A stretch of DNA of 64,000 bases from Diphasiastrum complanatum (GCA_029204225.1 CM055096.1:31868305-31932304); one strand, 5' to 3'; shown: positions 12,354 to 26,483, counted from the first letter of the stretch. A program made the numbers and translations. Notes: generated by a model from the sequence alone, not told the origin.

Positions 12354-13287
12354 ATGTCACGTCACCGTACTAGACAACCAACGCCAGCTACGCTACCACC
12401 CCCCACTGCCACACGCTCTGCACTACCCATTCCCCCTTCCATTGATGCTTCCCTAGTCTTTGCTTCCTCACAGGGACAGTTTGTGACCATTGGGGACACC
12501 ATCCCAATCACAGCTGCCCAGGCCGCCTCACCTCGATAAATGCAAGCAATCTCACCAAATATACAAGCTTTCATGGATATGTTTGATGATTCCGATCCTT
12601 TGGGAAAAATGAAATTTTTGTGATGCCTCAGAGCCCAGGACCCTTTTCGAACAAGTCCATGATAGCACTAATTTGTGTGATTCATCTTTTCAGATCGATC
12701 ACCAAGATCAACCAGATCAGGGCACCAGACACTATTAGGGTCGTTCATGTGGTTAAACCATCGAAGAAGTTCGATGCCACATTGCTTGATGGTTATGAAG
12801 AAGAAGAACTGGCACGATCTCAACGCGAAACTAGCACCGCACCTGTAGTTCATGTTCCTGTTGTTGTTGCTGCTACAACCGCAGCAACTATGGATTCTGG
12901 CAACGCACTAGGTTTAGTCAATAACCTTGCGCGAGTGATCCAGACCATGTTGGATGAGAAGAAGGACATGGACAAAAGAATATCCGAGTTGGGATCAAGA
13001 ACACTTTGATCAACCGAAAGGTGATTCAACTGACTCAGGAGCTAAAGATCACCAAACAACATGAAGCAAAGTCCGAAGCTGAGATGAAGAAAGCCCAACA
13101 ATCAGCCGAAACATTGGAAGGCTATGTGGCTACTTTTCAAAATACCCTCATGACCGCGCAAGATCAAGTGGACAAGGCTGTCCAAGATGCCAAACAACAA
13201 GTGTTGCTATTTCAGGGGCAGTTGGACATGGCTATAGATGTTCTCTCTTCATTTCAATACAAGCAGGTTGGCCCTCTTATGGAATGA
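12354..13287 (+). pseudogene. Gag-like coiled-coil protein, broken
   Basis: Three ORFs (12354-12539, 12620-13009, 13006-13287) read as one polypeptide with small breaks. It has a Pro/Thr/Ala-rich head, an acidic middle (DGYEEEELARSQ) and a C-terminal heptad region (KAQQSAETLEGYVATFQNTL and following residues) likely to form a coiled coil. The last two ORFs overlap by one ATG-containing join. I do not recognise the family. The same kind of coiled-coil protein occurs at 40.7-42.6 kb (-) and 48.2-48.9 kb (+), each beside retrotransposon debris, so a structural (Gag-like) role is inferred. Confidence 0.5.
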
Positions 13288-13299
13288 ATGTGAAATGTC

Positions 13300-14027
13300 C
13301 TTGCTCTCGATCTCTTTTCCTCCATCTCTCATGCTTTCTTTGTGTTTGCTAATTATTGGATTTGATGTTATTGGAATTGCCATTTCTTATACTTTTCGTG
13401 AGAGAGAAAGGGATAGAGAGAAGAGTAAGCTATCATCATTGTGGATTTAGTGTTAATGGATCTTAGTGTTAATTGTGGATCATCTATGCATGCTGAATCT
13501 TGATTTATGGTATTGCTCTCATGGGATCGAACCTCAGTGTGACATTTAACCTCGTCTCCTTGATGCTTGTGTGCTTGGATCTTGGGTTGAGGCTAGGGTG
13601 AGAAAGAGCCCCACAACAGGCACTGAATTGGCACCAGTAGGGAAACGATCTAGGGTAGCGAGCTACAAGATGTAGGTAGCAGCATCGATTCTCATTCGAC
13701 TTTGTTATGAACTTCTAGTATCACTGCTCCTAACACAACTTTGCTGAAAATCTCCACCTTATGGATTATGGAAGAAGAGCTAGCAAGGGCCAGGGGTAAG
13801 GGTGAAGCTTTATTGTCCACCTGATGGAAGAAACAAAATTTTCATCCATCCATGTGACTTTTAGCATTGAAAACACAATCATCCACCTTTGTTATCATGT
13901 TTGAAAGCCACCAAACAAGTATTGCAAGTTTTACACAAGATCAACGCTTTGAGAGCATGTAAAAAAAAATTGAAATTCTAATAATTTAAAGAATGTGAGT
14001 AGCTTACAAAGCATTTTCAATGTGATG
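13300..14027. other. No gene seen
   Basis: AT-rich sequence with an AGAGAG-rich patch at 13397-13428 and no coherent ORF. Confidence 0.5.
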
Positions 14028-14662
14028 TGTGAAAATTGTCAACTACTCTCGACATTTTATTTGGTATCAGTTTTGGAGGCCAAAGTGAAATCTCAACATA
14101 AAGATAGTTTCATATTTGTCGATAAAGGCCTAAATAGTGACATTACTATTTTTGGCAAGTAGATAAGTGGATGAGGCCTTGTTTGGATCCATTCTATTGG
14201 TACATTGCATTTGGACTAGTATTTCTAGGTTTTTGGTTAAGTACCTAGAAGTTGCCATTTTAGGGCATATTTAGGAAAAGTGGCTAAATGACATATTGGA
14301 TGATATAAATAGCTATACCTACATGGAGAACAGATCATTGTTTTCTCTTATGATGTGGAGAATTAATCTTTGTTGATTCTATGTCCATCTCTTATGGTTT
14401 CTCATGATATCTTGAGTTTCTATGTGTAGAATGTTGATTTTCTTGTTGATCTAGCTTTCACACATGTGAAGTACTGTAATGTACTACTGATGTATGGATA
14501 GGGATAGTACTAGGTCAGATCCAAGTGGTTATGATCAGATCTTGATGCATTTCTAAATTCTAGCATGCATAAAGTTGAGTTTTCTATGTTGTTCTAGATG
14601 TGTAATCCAATTGGCTAAGATCATTTATGGATCAAATGTGTTTTGATCTCTAATTTTTCACA
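14028..14662 (+). mobile_element. Copia 5' LTR, related to the 51-58 kb element
   Basis: It begins TGTGAAAATTGTCAAC and ends ATTTTTCACA. The intact element at 51.4-57.8 kb, read in its sense direction, has the same 5' opening and nearly the same 3' end. The length is 635 bp against 655 bp. A GATATAAATAG box at about 14300 is the likely promoter. It is followed immediately by a primer-binding site. Confidence 0.7.
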
Positions 14663-14674
14663 TGGTATCAGATC
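14663..14674 (+). promoter_or_regulatory. Primer-binding site, one-base variant
   Basis: TGGTATCAGATC directly abuts the LTR end. It differs by one base from the TGGTATCAGAGC seen elsewhere in the window. Confidence 0.6.
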
Positions 14675-15390
14675 AGGTTGCAAGCCAAATCTGGTGGTAT
14701 TACCAAATCTAGAAGTGGATTTGAGGGTGCCATAAATTCTTTGTGGATTTGGAGGTTCTACTATCTCAAATCAAACATTTTCAACATTGATTGGATCTTT
14801 GTGATCTTATAACCATTTTAGGTCAAATCACTTGTAGATGGCTAATTTCTGAAACCACTCATTGGATTTTGAAAACAAAAAATTGCTCATGGTAGAAAAT
14901 CATACATTCTAATAGATGATATATCAAGATTCCAGCTTTTGCAAGTACATTTTCCTTGATAAGACATTTTGCATTTTTTATGAAACCCTAAATTTGATAG
15001 GATCTCTTGATTTTCAGGTTTCTAGAATTTTCAAGAGTGTGTTTCAATTTTTAGACTTCATTTTTACTCGCAATTCCTGACAGGCAAAAAATGCGAAAAA
15101 GATGATACTCCATTTCTACTCAAAATTCCTAATAGGCGAAAAACACGACATTGTAGTTTTACTTGCAATTTTTTGACAGTGTCGCTTTGAGAGAAAATTG
15201 ACTGTGGCAAAAAGGCGACAATGTCAGGTTTTGTAGTGAGAGAAAATTCTCGACACTATTGTCAAACTCCGTGTATTTCTGCAGACTGTGTAAAGACACT
15301 TGTAATTATGCAGACTGTGTAAAACACGGGAGAATCTGCAGAACTGGATAAACAGTCGAATGAAGATTAAAAATCGATTAGTCGATTAGT
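14675..15390 (+). mobile_element. Copia untranslated leader
   Basis: About 0.7 kb without an ORF between the PBS and the RT fragment. The intact relative has a leader of about 1.16 kb before its start codon. Here gag, protease, integrase and part of RT are missing, so a large internal deletion joins leader to RT near 15.39 kb. Confidence 0.5.
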
Positions 15391-16085
15391 AGGAAGGAGA
15401 ATTATCCAACACAACTCGAGGGCTACATTTCACATAGCAAGCCAAATCATGTTTGTTTTCTACAAAAGAGTTTGTACGGTCTTAAGCAAGCACCAAGAGT
15501 TGGTATGCTAAGCTTAACTTTTTCTTACTTTCACAAAATTTCATGATGAGTGAATATGATCATTCTTTACCATAGATTTGTTGGAAATCAGATTACTATC
15601 CTTCTTATCTATGTGGATGACATCATATTGAGTGGAGGAAACAAACAAGATATTGATGATATCAAGTTTGCACTCAAAAAGGAGTTTGAGGTGCATGATC
15701 TTGGTCTTTTGCATTATATATTGGGAATAGAGGTATTTAGAATTTATCAATTTAATTCATATGTCAAGAGAAGTATGCTCATTCTATTCTAAAAAGATTT
15801 CATATGGTAGAAGCTTGTGATACACCAATGGAGTCAAATGTAAAGCTAACTATAAGAGGTCATGAAAGATCCTTCGATGACATTACTCTCTATAGGAAGC
15901 TAGTTGGTTCACTCATATATCTAACCATCACAAGACCTAATCTAAGCTATTGTGTTGGTAGATTAAGCCAATTTATGCAAATCCTAGTGCAGAGCATTGG
16001 AATCTAGGCAAGAGGGTATTGAGATGTACATCTTGGGAACAAGAGATTTTGGCATGAACCTAGGTAGCCTAAGTGTGATGAGAAA
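15390..16085 (+). pseudogene. Copia reverse transcriptase fragment
   Basis: In shifting frames one reads EGYISHSKPNHVCFLQKSL, YGLKQAP, then LLIYVDDIILSGG (catalytic YVDD kept), LHYILGIE, and finally RDFGMN. Each piece lines up with the intact ORF at 52.0-56.0 kb. Several frameshifts and stops break it. Homology stops near 16.08 kb, before RNase H, where an unrelated copia integrase starts. Confidence 0.8.
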
Positions 16086-18789
16086 ATTGGATATGGTGAA
16101 TGGATTGCCTATGATGGAAGACCATTTGAAGATGATCTACGAGTCATGTGTTTATGGGAAGCAACGTCATGAGAAGTTCAAGTGTGGTGGTGTTGCGAGG
16201 GAAAAGAACATCCTAGATTTGATCCACACAAATCTATGCGGACATATGAGGACGATGTCCATAGGTGTATTATTTTCTCACTTTCATAGATGATATGTCT
16301 CGTAAGATGTGGATTTACTTTTTGGAGAAATCTGATGCTTTTGCCACTTTTAAGAGCTTCAAAGCAATGGTTGAAAACCAAACAAGTAGGAAGATCAAGA
16401 TCCTAAGATCTGATAATGGAGGTGAGTACAGGTCCAATAAGTTTGAGGACTTTTGTGACCAATGTGGAATCAAAAGAAAGTTCATGCAAGCTCACACTCC
16501 CGAATTCAATGGTCTAGTTGAGCGCAAGAATTGTATGCAAAAAGCACTAGAACTATGCTTGTTGTGATGAAACTACCAATTAAGGGCTTTTGGTCAAATG
16601 CATGCAATACTGCAGTATATCTCCAAACTCGGAGCCCTACCATTGCGATACCAAAGATAACACCTAAGGAGGCATTTAAAAAGAAGAAGCCAAAGAATCA
16701 CTTGCGAATCTTTGCCATATAAAGCCTTTGAATTTCTAAGGAGGAGAGAAGTAAGCTTGATGTAAAAGCTTTAAAGTGTATCTACTTAGGCTATGATGAT
16801 CATGTGAAAGGCTATAGATGCTTTGATCCTTTGGAGAGGAAAATACATGTTAGCCACGATGTTATCTTTGATGAATCCAAGATGTACAAAGATGAGGATT
16901 CTGAGAAGTTGGACACATCAACCAACAAGGATGACATAGTGAAAATTCCTCTTGATGATGGACATTTTGTGGATATTCCTAATGATGGACATGGTGATGC
17001 ACCTCATGATACCATTACACAACCTTGAGAGATAGGTTGGAGGGGTAGGGATAAGTTGTTTGGTACTAAGAGGATTGAAATTGCAAGTGACAAATGCAAG
17101 AAAAAGGATGTATCATGGGATGCATTTTCACCAAGAATCTGATCACCTGACAAGAAGCTCCCCAAGTGGTTTGAGATATTGAATATGGAGAGTCGTGACA
17201 TGGATGACTATTCTAAATCATCCATCTAGGGAGAGCTAAGAAGATCAATAAGAGAGAAGATGCAAACTAACAAGTATGAAGCAGATTACACTCTCTTATC
17301 TACCATCATTCAAAGCAATGAACCTTTGACTTATGATGAAGCGAAAGATGATGACATTTTGGTCAAAGCCATGGAAGAAGAGATGGAGTCAATTGCTAAG
17401 CATGGCACCTGGGACTTAGTGGAACCACCAGCTAGTAAGAGACCCAATGGTTGCAAATGGGTATACCGGACAAAGTACTATGTAGATGGGAGTATAGCAA
17501 GCATAAGGCCAGATTGGTGATCAAGGGCTATCATGCACAAAGTAAAGGTATTGATTACGAGGAGACCACTAGTATGTAAGTGGAATACTTTACATTTGCT
17601 TGTTGCCTTAGCTTCACATTAGTGTTTATGGATCAACCTCAATGCTTTGTGATGAAAGGAAAGGAGCATAAAGTATGTCGCTTGAAGAAAGCACTTTATG
17701 GTCTCAAACATGCACCGCTTGCATGGTATAGCAGGATTGATGCCTACTTTCATTCGAAGGGGATGGTGAGAACACATTCTGACCCTAATATTTATGTCCA
17801 ATGCTTTAATTGTATGATTGATGTTGATGATCTGATTATGATCAATAAGGATCTCATGAATCAATTTGAGATGACAATTCTCAACCTGATGCACTATTGT
17901 CTTGGAGTGGAGGAGTGGCAAAAAGGACATGAGGTAGGACTAACACAGGTCAGGTATGTTAGAGAATTGCTACAGCAAGCTACAAGATTGCAAGCCAGTG
18001 AACACTCCTATTGAGCCAGGTAGAAAGCTTTCCAAGCTTGATGAGTTACAGTCATTTGATGCTATGTTGTATGGGCAACTAGTATGGAGCTTGATTTACC
18101 TTACCATGACTAGGCTAGATATATGCTATGTTGTAGATATTGTAAGTTAGTTTATGGCATCACCACCTACTTAGATGCATTGGAAGGCAACCAAATGAAT
18201 TTTGTGATATGTCAAGGGCATGACTTTCGATTGTGGGGTGGTGTACAGGAAGCAGGAAAGTTCACCTGAGTTATGTGGGTATGTGGATGCGGATCGAGGA
18301 GGTTATTATAATGATCGTAGATCTACCAAAGGGTATGTATTCCAGCTTTTTGCTAGTTGCTTTTCCTGGTCTATTAAGAAGCAAAGTATAGTTGCTTTAT
18401 CCACAACAAAAGCAGAGTATAATACAATGTGTAGTGCAACACAGAATGCCATTTGGTTGAGGAAAATCTTAGATGATATGGACATGAAACAAAAAAAATC
18501 CAAAACTATACATAATGACAGTCAGAGTGGCATTCAGCTAGGGAAGAATCCGATGTTTCATGCGAGAACTTAACACATCAACATTCACTACCACTTTATA
18601 CATGGGAGATTTCTGAATAAAGAAATAAATACTGTCATTGTACTAAAGATGAATAATTAGCTGACATTTTCACTAAGCTACTCATTAGAGAGAAGTTTGA
18701 TAAGTTTAGATCAAAATTTTTTGTAGTTTGTTAACTTTGATGCTATGTATATCAATGTATGAAAAGTAGATTCTACTTTTAGGGAGAGG
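16085..18789 (+). pseudogene. Copia pol relic (integrase to RNase H), different lineage
   Basis: The order is GAG-pre-integrase zinc knuckle (CVYGKQRHEKF), integrase core (LIHTNLCGHM, LTFIDDMSRKMW, RSDNGGEY, FNGLVERKN), RT (GCKWVYRTKY, LYGLKHAPLAWY, VDDLIMI) and RNase H (GYVDADRGG, STTKAEY). The first integrase Asp is Asn (HTN for HTD). The RT box reads DVDD, so the Tyr is lost but the aspartates stay. RNase H has Lys where STTEAEY is usual. Stops and frameshifts occur throughout. Its integrase and RT motifs differ from those of the other copia elements here, so it is a separate lineage. Confidence 0.85.
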
Positions 18790-19060
18790 TTAGAATAAAA
18801 GCAAAAAAATTGTGCTACTATTTTGTGGGTCCAATCAAGGGATTAGGATCAGTTGGCCTCGACATGAGGCAAATTGACGGGACACATCTCCCATCAACGA
18901 CAACGTGGGCCATGCATGAGTTGCCAAAAAGGAAGCTATATGTATAGTGTATTTTGGTTTTGAGAAATTTACAGTTGTAATTATGTGAGCTTGGTGTGGG
19001 AGAGTGCTTTCTGTGTGTGTATTAGTGTGCATTATGATTTGTGATCCTATTTTAAGCGAA
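18781..19060 (+). mobile_element. PPT and probable 3' LTR of the copia relic
   Basis: AGGGAGAGG at 18781-18789 is a polypurine tract, directly followed by TTAGAATAAAAGC, an LTR start typical of copia elements but lacking the first TG. The right boundary is a guess near 19060, because no 5' copy was seen to compare. Confidence 0.5.
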
Positions 19061-19319
19061 TTTTCATTGGTTTAGGATAGGTATTGAATTTTGTCAATTA
19101 AAAATCAGAATCTACTTTGAAGCATCATGACCTTGTATTATTCAAAGGGTATTTACCTTTATATAATAGGCTCCCTCTATTTAGGTTGTAACATTGTTTC
19201 TTTTGTTAACTCATTATACTATCTTGTGGGGATCAATTCTCAAAGCTATAAGTTCTTGCAAGTGTTCTAGAATTTTATGTTGTTTTCACATGTGGTCAAA
19301 AAGATTTGTGTTCCTAACA

Positions 19320-19958
<639 letters not shown>

Positions 19959-20110
19959 CTCCCTCTTCAACTAGTTTAAGAATAGACTTTGAGAACACTC
20001 CAAGTGAAGTCCTATGCTTCATAAACAAGTCTTTTTTCAATGCTTTGGTAAAGATATCAGCTACACATTCCTTTTGAAGAAATACGTTGAAGCTCCAAAA
20101 TAGCGGTAGT
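19959..20110 (-). pseudogene. Copia RNase H C-terminal fragment
   Basis: On the minus strand the last codons read GVFSKSILKLVEEGV and stop inside the LTR. This is the same arrangement as in the intact element at 52.0 kb, whose ORF ends NVEEGV. Upstream the frame is recognisable for about 50 codons (the region equivalent to VADIFTKPLGK) before it decays. Confidence 0.6.
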
Positions 20111-23100
20111 AGCTAGGAAGATTGTCCTACTTGCTTCTGTAAAAGACAATGCAATAAAAAAACAGCAAAATTTGATTATTCATCTTCACATAATTCAGAT
20201 TTATAAGCTAATATATATTGCAATTCATCTCCACTTAGATGATTGTCATTGTCAGTAATATGTGTTTTCCACAAAGGATTCACTCTATTACAACCATGAC
20301 TTTTCATTTGATTTGAAACATTCTTAACCCAATTGATAGTTGTCATCATCCACTTAAAATCAATCTATGTAAAAGAGATTAAACTAGCTTTAAGAGAAAT
20401 TCAATGACATTAAATGTTCACTCTTGTATCTGAGGAATTTCTAATTAAGAGTCTAAGAAAGTGAGAAATAGCTTTACAGGTTCTCGCGATCAGTTTTGCA
20501 AATTGTGAGATATCCATTTGGGATCCGGATCATACCTCGAAACTACACAAAATACCCCACAATAATTGACCAATGGTCTTGTATTAGTGTCATTGAAGCC
20601 TACCATTGTCAATCATATCCTTATGGTCATAGAATTTCCTTTGGAATTATTGATATCCCATACCACTAGCTCTCTCTCCAAAAAGATCCTTAACCTCTTG
20701 ATTTAATCAAGAGATCCAATTGATCTATTTAGTTGTCCTATAACCTTTATAGAAAAATATCCTTTACAACCAAACCAAGGAGAATCCATTTATTTTGATG
20801 TCTTGCAGTCACTTCCAGATTGATATTCGTAATGCACACATGACTTTGTGATTTAACAAGAAAGATCAATATGGTTATTATCACATTATCATGATGGAAA
20901 TAAGATATGAGGTTACATAAATGGCAAATCTCAATAAATGGCGATTTTCAAAAGTTAGCAACATTGATTCTCTTTTTTGAGTAAATTCCAAATTTTCATT
21001 TATTCATCTAGTTACCTACACTTATTTCATAACAAAAAAATTACATTGAAGGGGTACTTTGCCTAAAGGTTTTCTTTTTGATCAACCTAATGATCATTAT
21101 CCATTAGATTCTCAATCGCAAAGAAAAAAACTATTATTTTCAAATATATACATACTTAAGCAAAATGGAAAATTTTAGAATTTTGCAAGAAAATCTACAA
21201 CCACATCATAATTTTTCTATTGGGAGTAAACCGACTTCTTAAATTATAATGTCTCTTCATAAATGCTAATAACCAAAGTTCACTTCTTTGGAATATTACT
21301 TAAAATTTTCATTGATCACTAACTTTGTTTGGAATTATCTTTTACTGTGATGAATTCGTGAATATAATTATTTGGTTTAATAAGGAAAAAAGTTTCACTT
21401 TACATTGGGTTGAATACATGGAAAACTTTCACTAGGAACCTTTTTCACCATTGTATTTAATCCTTGACAAATCACCTTTGAATCTCCACATAAAATCCAA
21501 ACTTTTTGTATATTCTTTGATAGTACCCCTACATGATAGTGGATTTTAAAATACTTGGAGTTTCTTTCTAGATTTTTCCATTGACTTACAATTGTGTGGA
21601 TGTCACCTTACATCAGATTCTATTCATTTGACATAGTGATGATGTTTATGTGTCTAGATATTATTATTATTGCAACACTACCACATTGTTAGAATTGGCA
21701 AAAGCTAACTTGATCAAATCTTGTAAATACCATAATGACTTGTACCTATCATCATTAGACATGTGTGGAGCCTGTTCTCATGTGTGAAATCTATGTCTAC
21801 GTCATTTAGATAGATCATATAGGTTGTACATCTCATTTAATTTGGAAACTAGTGGTTAAATTGGCCATAAACTAGCTTAGTAGTATTATGCCACTTGGCA
21901 CCATTCTAGTGGTAGAAAATGCTATATCACATGGTTAGGAGTGGTCTCCCACGTGTGAAATGTCAAGCATAAAGTTCAGATCCATTGTAGGAATTATCTC
22001 CTAGATTGTAGGAATCTAGAAGGTCAACACTAGCCACCAATGACGATGTGGCAAATTAGTGAAATCTTAGCCAAAGTGGATATGGATAAGCACTATGAGC
22101 TGTCTCACACGTGCTGGATATGGCTTAGAGAGAGATTATGAAGATTTTGTATATCATCCATGTGAGATCCATTTGAAGGTTAACGATGAGAAACATTGAT
22201 TTGGGAGCAGTCTTGGTGTGTTCACTCTCTTATGCATGTTCTTTGTGAATGAATGCTTAGGATCTATCAAGTAAACATATTTTCTGGTAGCAGGTCATAC
22301 AGTGGCTGTACTTCACACGTGTGAAGCCTTTGGATCATTGTTTTTGGTTGTTCTTGCTTGGATATATAGAAATTGTCAAGTAGAAGCTAGATTTGGATGC
22401 TAACTATTTTGATATAGATCAAGATTCCAAGCTTCCAATCACTCTTATTGATCATTTGTAGATCAAATTGAGTCCATTACTCTGAAATTTCACAACATGA
22501 CCAACAAAATAAAAATTGGATATTTAAACACCATCTCGCTTTACTAATCATGTCTCAAACCAAGGCCTTTGAATCATGGCATCATCTCTTTCACCTCTTT
22601 GTCAAAATCCATGATATACTCTCTAATTTGCTATAATTTGACAATGACACATTGCAATAACCATGAAACACACATGATTCTAATTATGTACAAATGGTGG
22701 TTATGTGGTCAAACAAGTGAAATGACTAAAGTACAATAGCTAAGTTTTTTTTTTCAAATTAACACTCCTCAAAACTATGCTATTACTACAACATAGATTC
22801 ACTAAAAATATTAAGTGCTTATGGTGAGTTGAAGATGATAATCATGTTATAGATTCATCTTTGGTATAGACTGACTAAAATCATATTTCCACCCTCAACA
22901 CTCTTATAGGTAGATTAGAACGCATTGGATATGTCATGAATCCAATGTTGTAGTTGGCAAGAATATGGAAAAGTTACTATAGGAAGCAAGGATCGATTGG
23001 ACAAAAACACTTTAGTGTCTGTCAAGAAGTGTTCCCAAATTGAAATTGTTATATGTGATTCAACTAATGTTTGAATCTTAACAAATTATTTTATGCCTAA

Positions 23101-24250
23101 AATTGATACATCTTCATGCAGAAGTTGGGCAGCTAACAAGGATAGGGAGTGATCTGCATGTAGCGAGGGTTTAGCTTTTGCTTTTTATGGAGCTCAATTT
23201 AGGGTTGTGGGTGAGTTAGTGTGGTGGCGGCTGCCTCTAGAATGAAGCATAGGTTCGGGTTTTGAACCCTAAAGTTTTTGTAGCCTTTTGTAGTTTTTGT
23301 TGTATTCCAAGAAACTGGTCCTGAAAATAATTTTGGTTCTTTTTTAACCATGTTCACGAGTCTCCCCTATGGTAGTTAACTAGTGATTTTGGAGAACATT
23401 CGCCAAAGTTAAAGTCATTGAGTTATAAATGTTGAGAGTGGATGGTTCCTTAGAATCGAATTTTGATTTGTAGTGTTAAATTATTGTTATTTTGGTTAAA
23501 CTAAAAAAGAATTGATTAATTTTGCCTCAATAGTAGATTCCTGATTGAGCACTCTAGTTCTTGATTCATACAGTTAGGATTGCGGGCAAGTGGATATATC
23601 AAAGTATATACTACAAAGAAATGAATGAGAAAGAAAGAAAACCTCTAGTTTAAACAATAAAGACCTCAAGAAGGTCCCTCTGACTCCTTTCACAACGAGA
23701 TATTAAAAGAAATGCAAAATCATTAACATGACAACATAGTGATAATGGACCTAGCTTATAGAATGTGAAAACAAATGAGAAATCAAGAAAGCTTCAGGTT
23801 TAAACAATAAAGACCTCAAGCCTCAAACCCTTTTAAGAAAATGCAAAATCATTAACATGGTAGCAAATGATAATGACCAACCACCTTTTAATAGTATGTG
23901 ATATCTTGATTGTAGGGCCTAAGATTTGAAACATTCAAACCTAAATAAGGAAGACCAAAGTTTGAAAGGCACAACAAATTTCCAACAACATAATCCATTT
24001 TGTGGATATTGTGTCAAGATCCTAACTCTCTAGAATTATCATTGATAGTGAGAGGATAATACTAAATGTGTTGAAGAATAACATGTGGATAATCCATGCA
24101 ACTACATATTCCAAAGAACCAACGGAAATAGTGAACCTAAATAAAGTCTCATAGACTCATTTTTATGCACATGGATTATCGTGTCATCTACATTCGACAC
24201 ATTTACTCATATCATTTAAAAGGAATCAGTTAAGTAGGATAAGGCGTAGA
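20110..24250. other. Degenerate repeat-derived DNA, no gene
   Basis: No long ORF. The first kilobase may be decayed minus-strand copia pol. Between 21.75 and 22.33 kb several CACGTG/CACATGTG motifs occur (about 21953, 22107, 22315), like those in the LTRs of this window. An imperfect duplication of about 110-130 bp, with shared TTTAAACAATAAAGACCTCA, lies at about 23619-23750 and 23775-23880. Confidence 0.45.
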
Positions 24251-24478
24251 TCCACAAGTGGAATATCCACCTCGATTTCTACCCTTACTATGTTGTCAAA
24301 AGTTTCAATTTCAAATGTATGAGGACTATCAATCTTGTGGTACTCCACCAAAAAAAAAAAAAATCAATCTCATATTGATGACAAGCTTGAAAGAGTATCC
24401 ATTTACTTTGACCTTGATGTTCCACATGAGAATTGACAGCACTTGCTCATGCAACAATATGGAGTTTAGCTTTAAAGA

Positions 24479-25803
24479 TCAGGATCTGGAGATATGTTTG
24501 GCTAAAAAATAACCAGATTCGATTGCTGACATTCCCACAACCACAAAGGTCAAGAAGCTCATGCTCACAGATGCCGCTGCAATTGTGCAGAAACCACTCA
24601 ATCCAGTGTTTTTGCAGAGAGATAGCCACACACTACCAAATCCGTTGTTGACCAGATGCACTGTTTCGGCACCTGCTGCCGAGGTTGCCAGCACCAGATA
24701 CGCAAAAAACTGGACCAATTGCAAATAGCATGTCATGAAGAGGAGTGATCTGAACTTGAAGGAGATAGAATACTTCTGTGAGTTAGTCTTAAATAGTTTT
24801 TTAATGCCGTTAACTTCTAACAAAACAAGCAATGTGTACTTAGCTTAGAGTTAGATTAAAGTACTCTTTATTTGCAATGATCATCTTCTCATTAGACTAC
24901 CCTTCAGGCTTTTGCAAACTAATCAGTTTGATGTTTCATCAATTATTTGTATTGCAGAACATCCAACTTAATCTAACTTTACTTCGGGATGGAAGGAATG
25001 AGGTGCAGTAAGTAGGTCACTACGCCTGAATGGCTGTGTGACCACGCATGTCACAGAGAGACTTAGAAAAAGAGAGACCTGATCAAAACTGAAGCTCAGG
25101 TATTCTGAGAGTGGAGTGGGTAGCAGACCATGCCCTGCAACAATGCTGACGAGAGCACCCAAAGTCTGTGCAAGAGAATATGCACATACTAGCACATTTG
25201 CGGCAAGAACAGCTCTGCAAAGCACTCCTTTTCCTTAGCACGGATTATTCAGTGAATTGCAATAGATGTTAGCTGGTCTTATTCTACTCAGTTTGAGGTG
25301 GATAAATCAAACTTCAACGCCATTAAAAGTTGGACATGTGGAAACAGCTCTTGTTTCTGAACTGAAAGTTAGAATACTGCACACCCTATTTGTTGGCACA
25401 CGCGATAGAGGTTACTCTGCCAACAAGACTGTCGATGGTGTGGATTGTCGAACAACAGTTTCGTATATGGATGCTGAGCGGAAACTTACTTCATGGTGCC
25501 AAAGTTGGAGTATTTGATATTGACTCGGAATACACCTCCTAGCGCGTCTATTTCCGTGGCTGACTTGCTATCTGAAGCCATCGTTGCAAAGGCAGTGAGG
25601 CTTAGCGCTGCAGCAAGTATACGTAGCACCAAATCTGCGACTCTCCAGCAGCGACCCCTTGAGCTGTTCGCGCGTGAGTTTACGTAATACGCCTTGTCTT
25701 GATGCTGAGACTCCAAGTTAGGCACCACTCCATCAAATGATGGGGGTTGAGCAGCATAATTTGGTGCTTCGCCGCCCATATTTTGTGCGAGGTTGTTGGT
25801 CAT
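24479..25803 (-). CDS. CASP-like membrane protein (MARVEL domain), three exons
   Basis: Exons are 25803-25490, 25214-25079 and 24709-24479. Both introns are GT-AG (GTAAGT donor in the first, weaker GTCTCT in the second), and the phases join cleanly to 226 residues. There are four predicted membrane helices: about 55-76, 106-131, 150-166 and 195-217. Arg61 in the first helix and Asp149 of the FDQ motif at the third are the two hallmark charged residues of CASP/CASPL proteins. Known members are plasma-membrane scaffolds; true CASPs organise Casparian strips, while CASPLs have varied and often unknown roles. The intron after FDQ matches my recollection of the family. An in-frame ATG exists 60 bases upstream (25863), but the extra residues come from a GTCTCT simple repeat, so the start at 25803 is preferred. 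The frame is intact, and this is the clearest host gene in the window. Confidence 0.88.
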
Positions 25804-26117
25804 TTTCTGTCTGTCTCTGTCTCTGTCTCTCTTATAAAATCTATAACTAGGTTCACCTAGCACAGCAAGACTCTGGGCTAAGTATATTAGCTCCCACAGA
25901 GTAAAACCTTATGAGCCAAGAACTTCAATGCTCTGCTCTCTCTAGATCTTTCCTGCCGCACAGTGCAGAATCCAGATGTAGCACAGCGCAGATGTTATGA
26001 ACGAGTCTCCTGTCTAACGATATCAGTCAGACCTTGTCTCTCGCTCAAATCCGAATTCCTTGGTCTAATCCTCTCAGAAGCTAGATGCTGGATACCAGTC
26101 CACTAGAGATATGCCAC

Positions 26118-26126
26118 TTTATATCC
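26118..26126 (-). promoter_or_regulatory. Possible TATA box of the CASP-like gene
   Basis: The minus strand reads GATATAAAG about 315 bases upstream of the chosen start codon. The intervening leader includes a GAGACAGAGACAGAGAC repeat (about 25812-25832). No other TATA-like string is better placed, but position alone is weak support. Confidence 0.3.
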
Positions 26127-26483
26127 CTATAGGCTATCACCACTTGCCATGTTGCTTATAAGTCCAAACTCCAAAGAAAGTAAAACAAAGTTCGGCTGCG
26201 GGGGCGACGCAGATGGAGGTCTCCGCTTTTGACAATCTTACTTTTCAGACCACAAATACGGTAACACCTAATTCAAGGTGGAAAATTCTGTGGAAGATTC
26301 AGACGTCAACTCCATGATCACAAGTATGCCAGCTTGAGATAATTCACGAAGCTTTATTATAACCGCCCACCAACTGCGCTTGTTCTTCGTGGTTGATGCT
26401 TTGTCTCTAAACATTAGCTGCAGCTCAATGCTAAGCTACAACGCTTGAGCTCCTTCCTATCAAAAAAGACAACATGTATCAGA

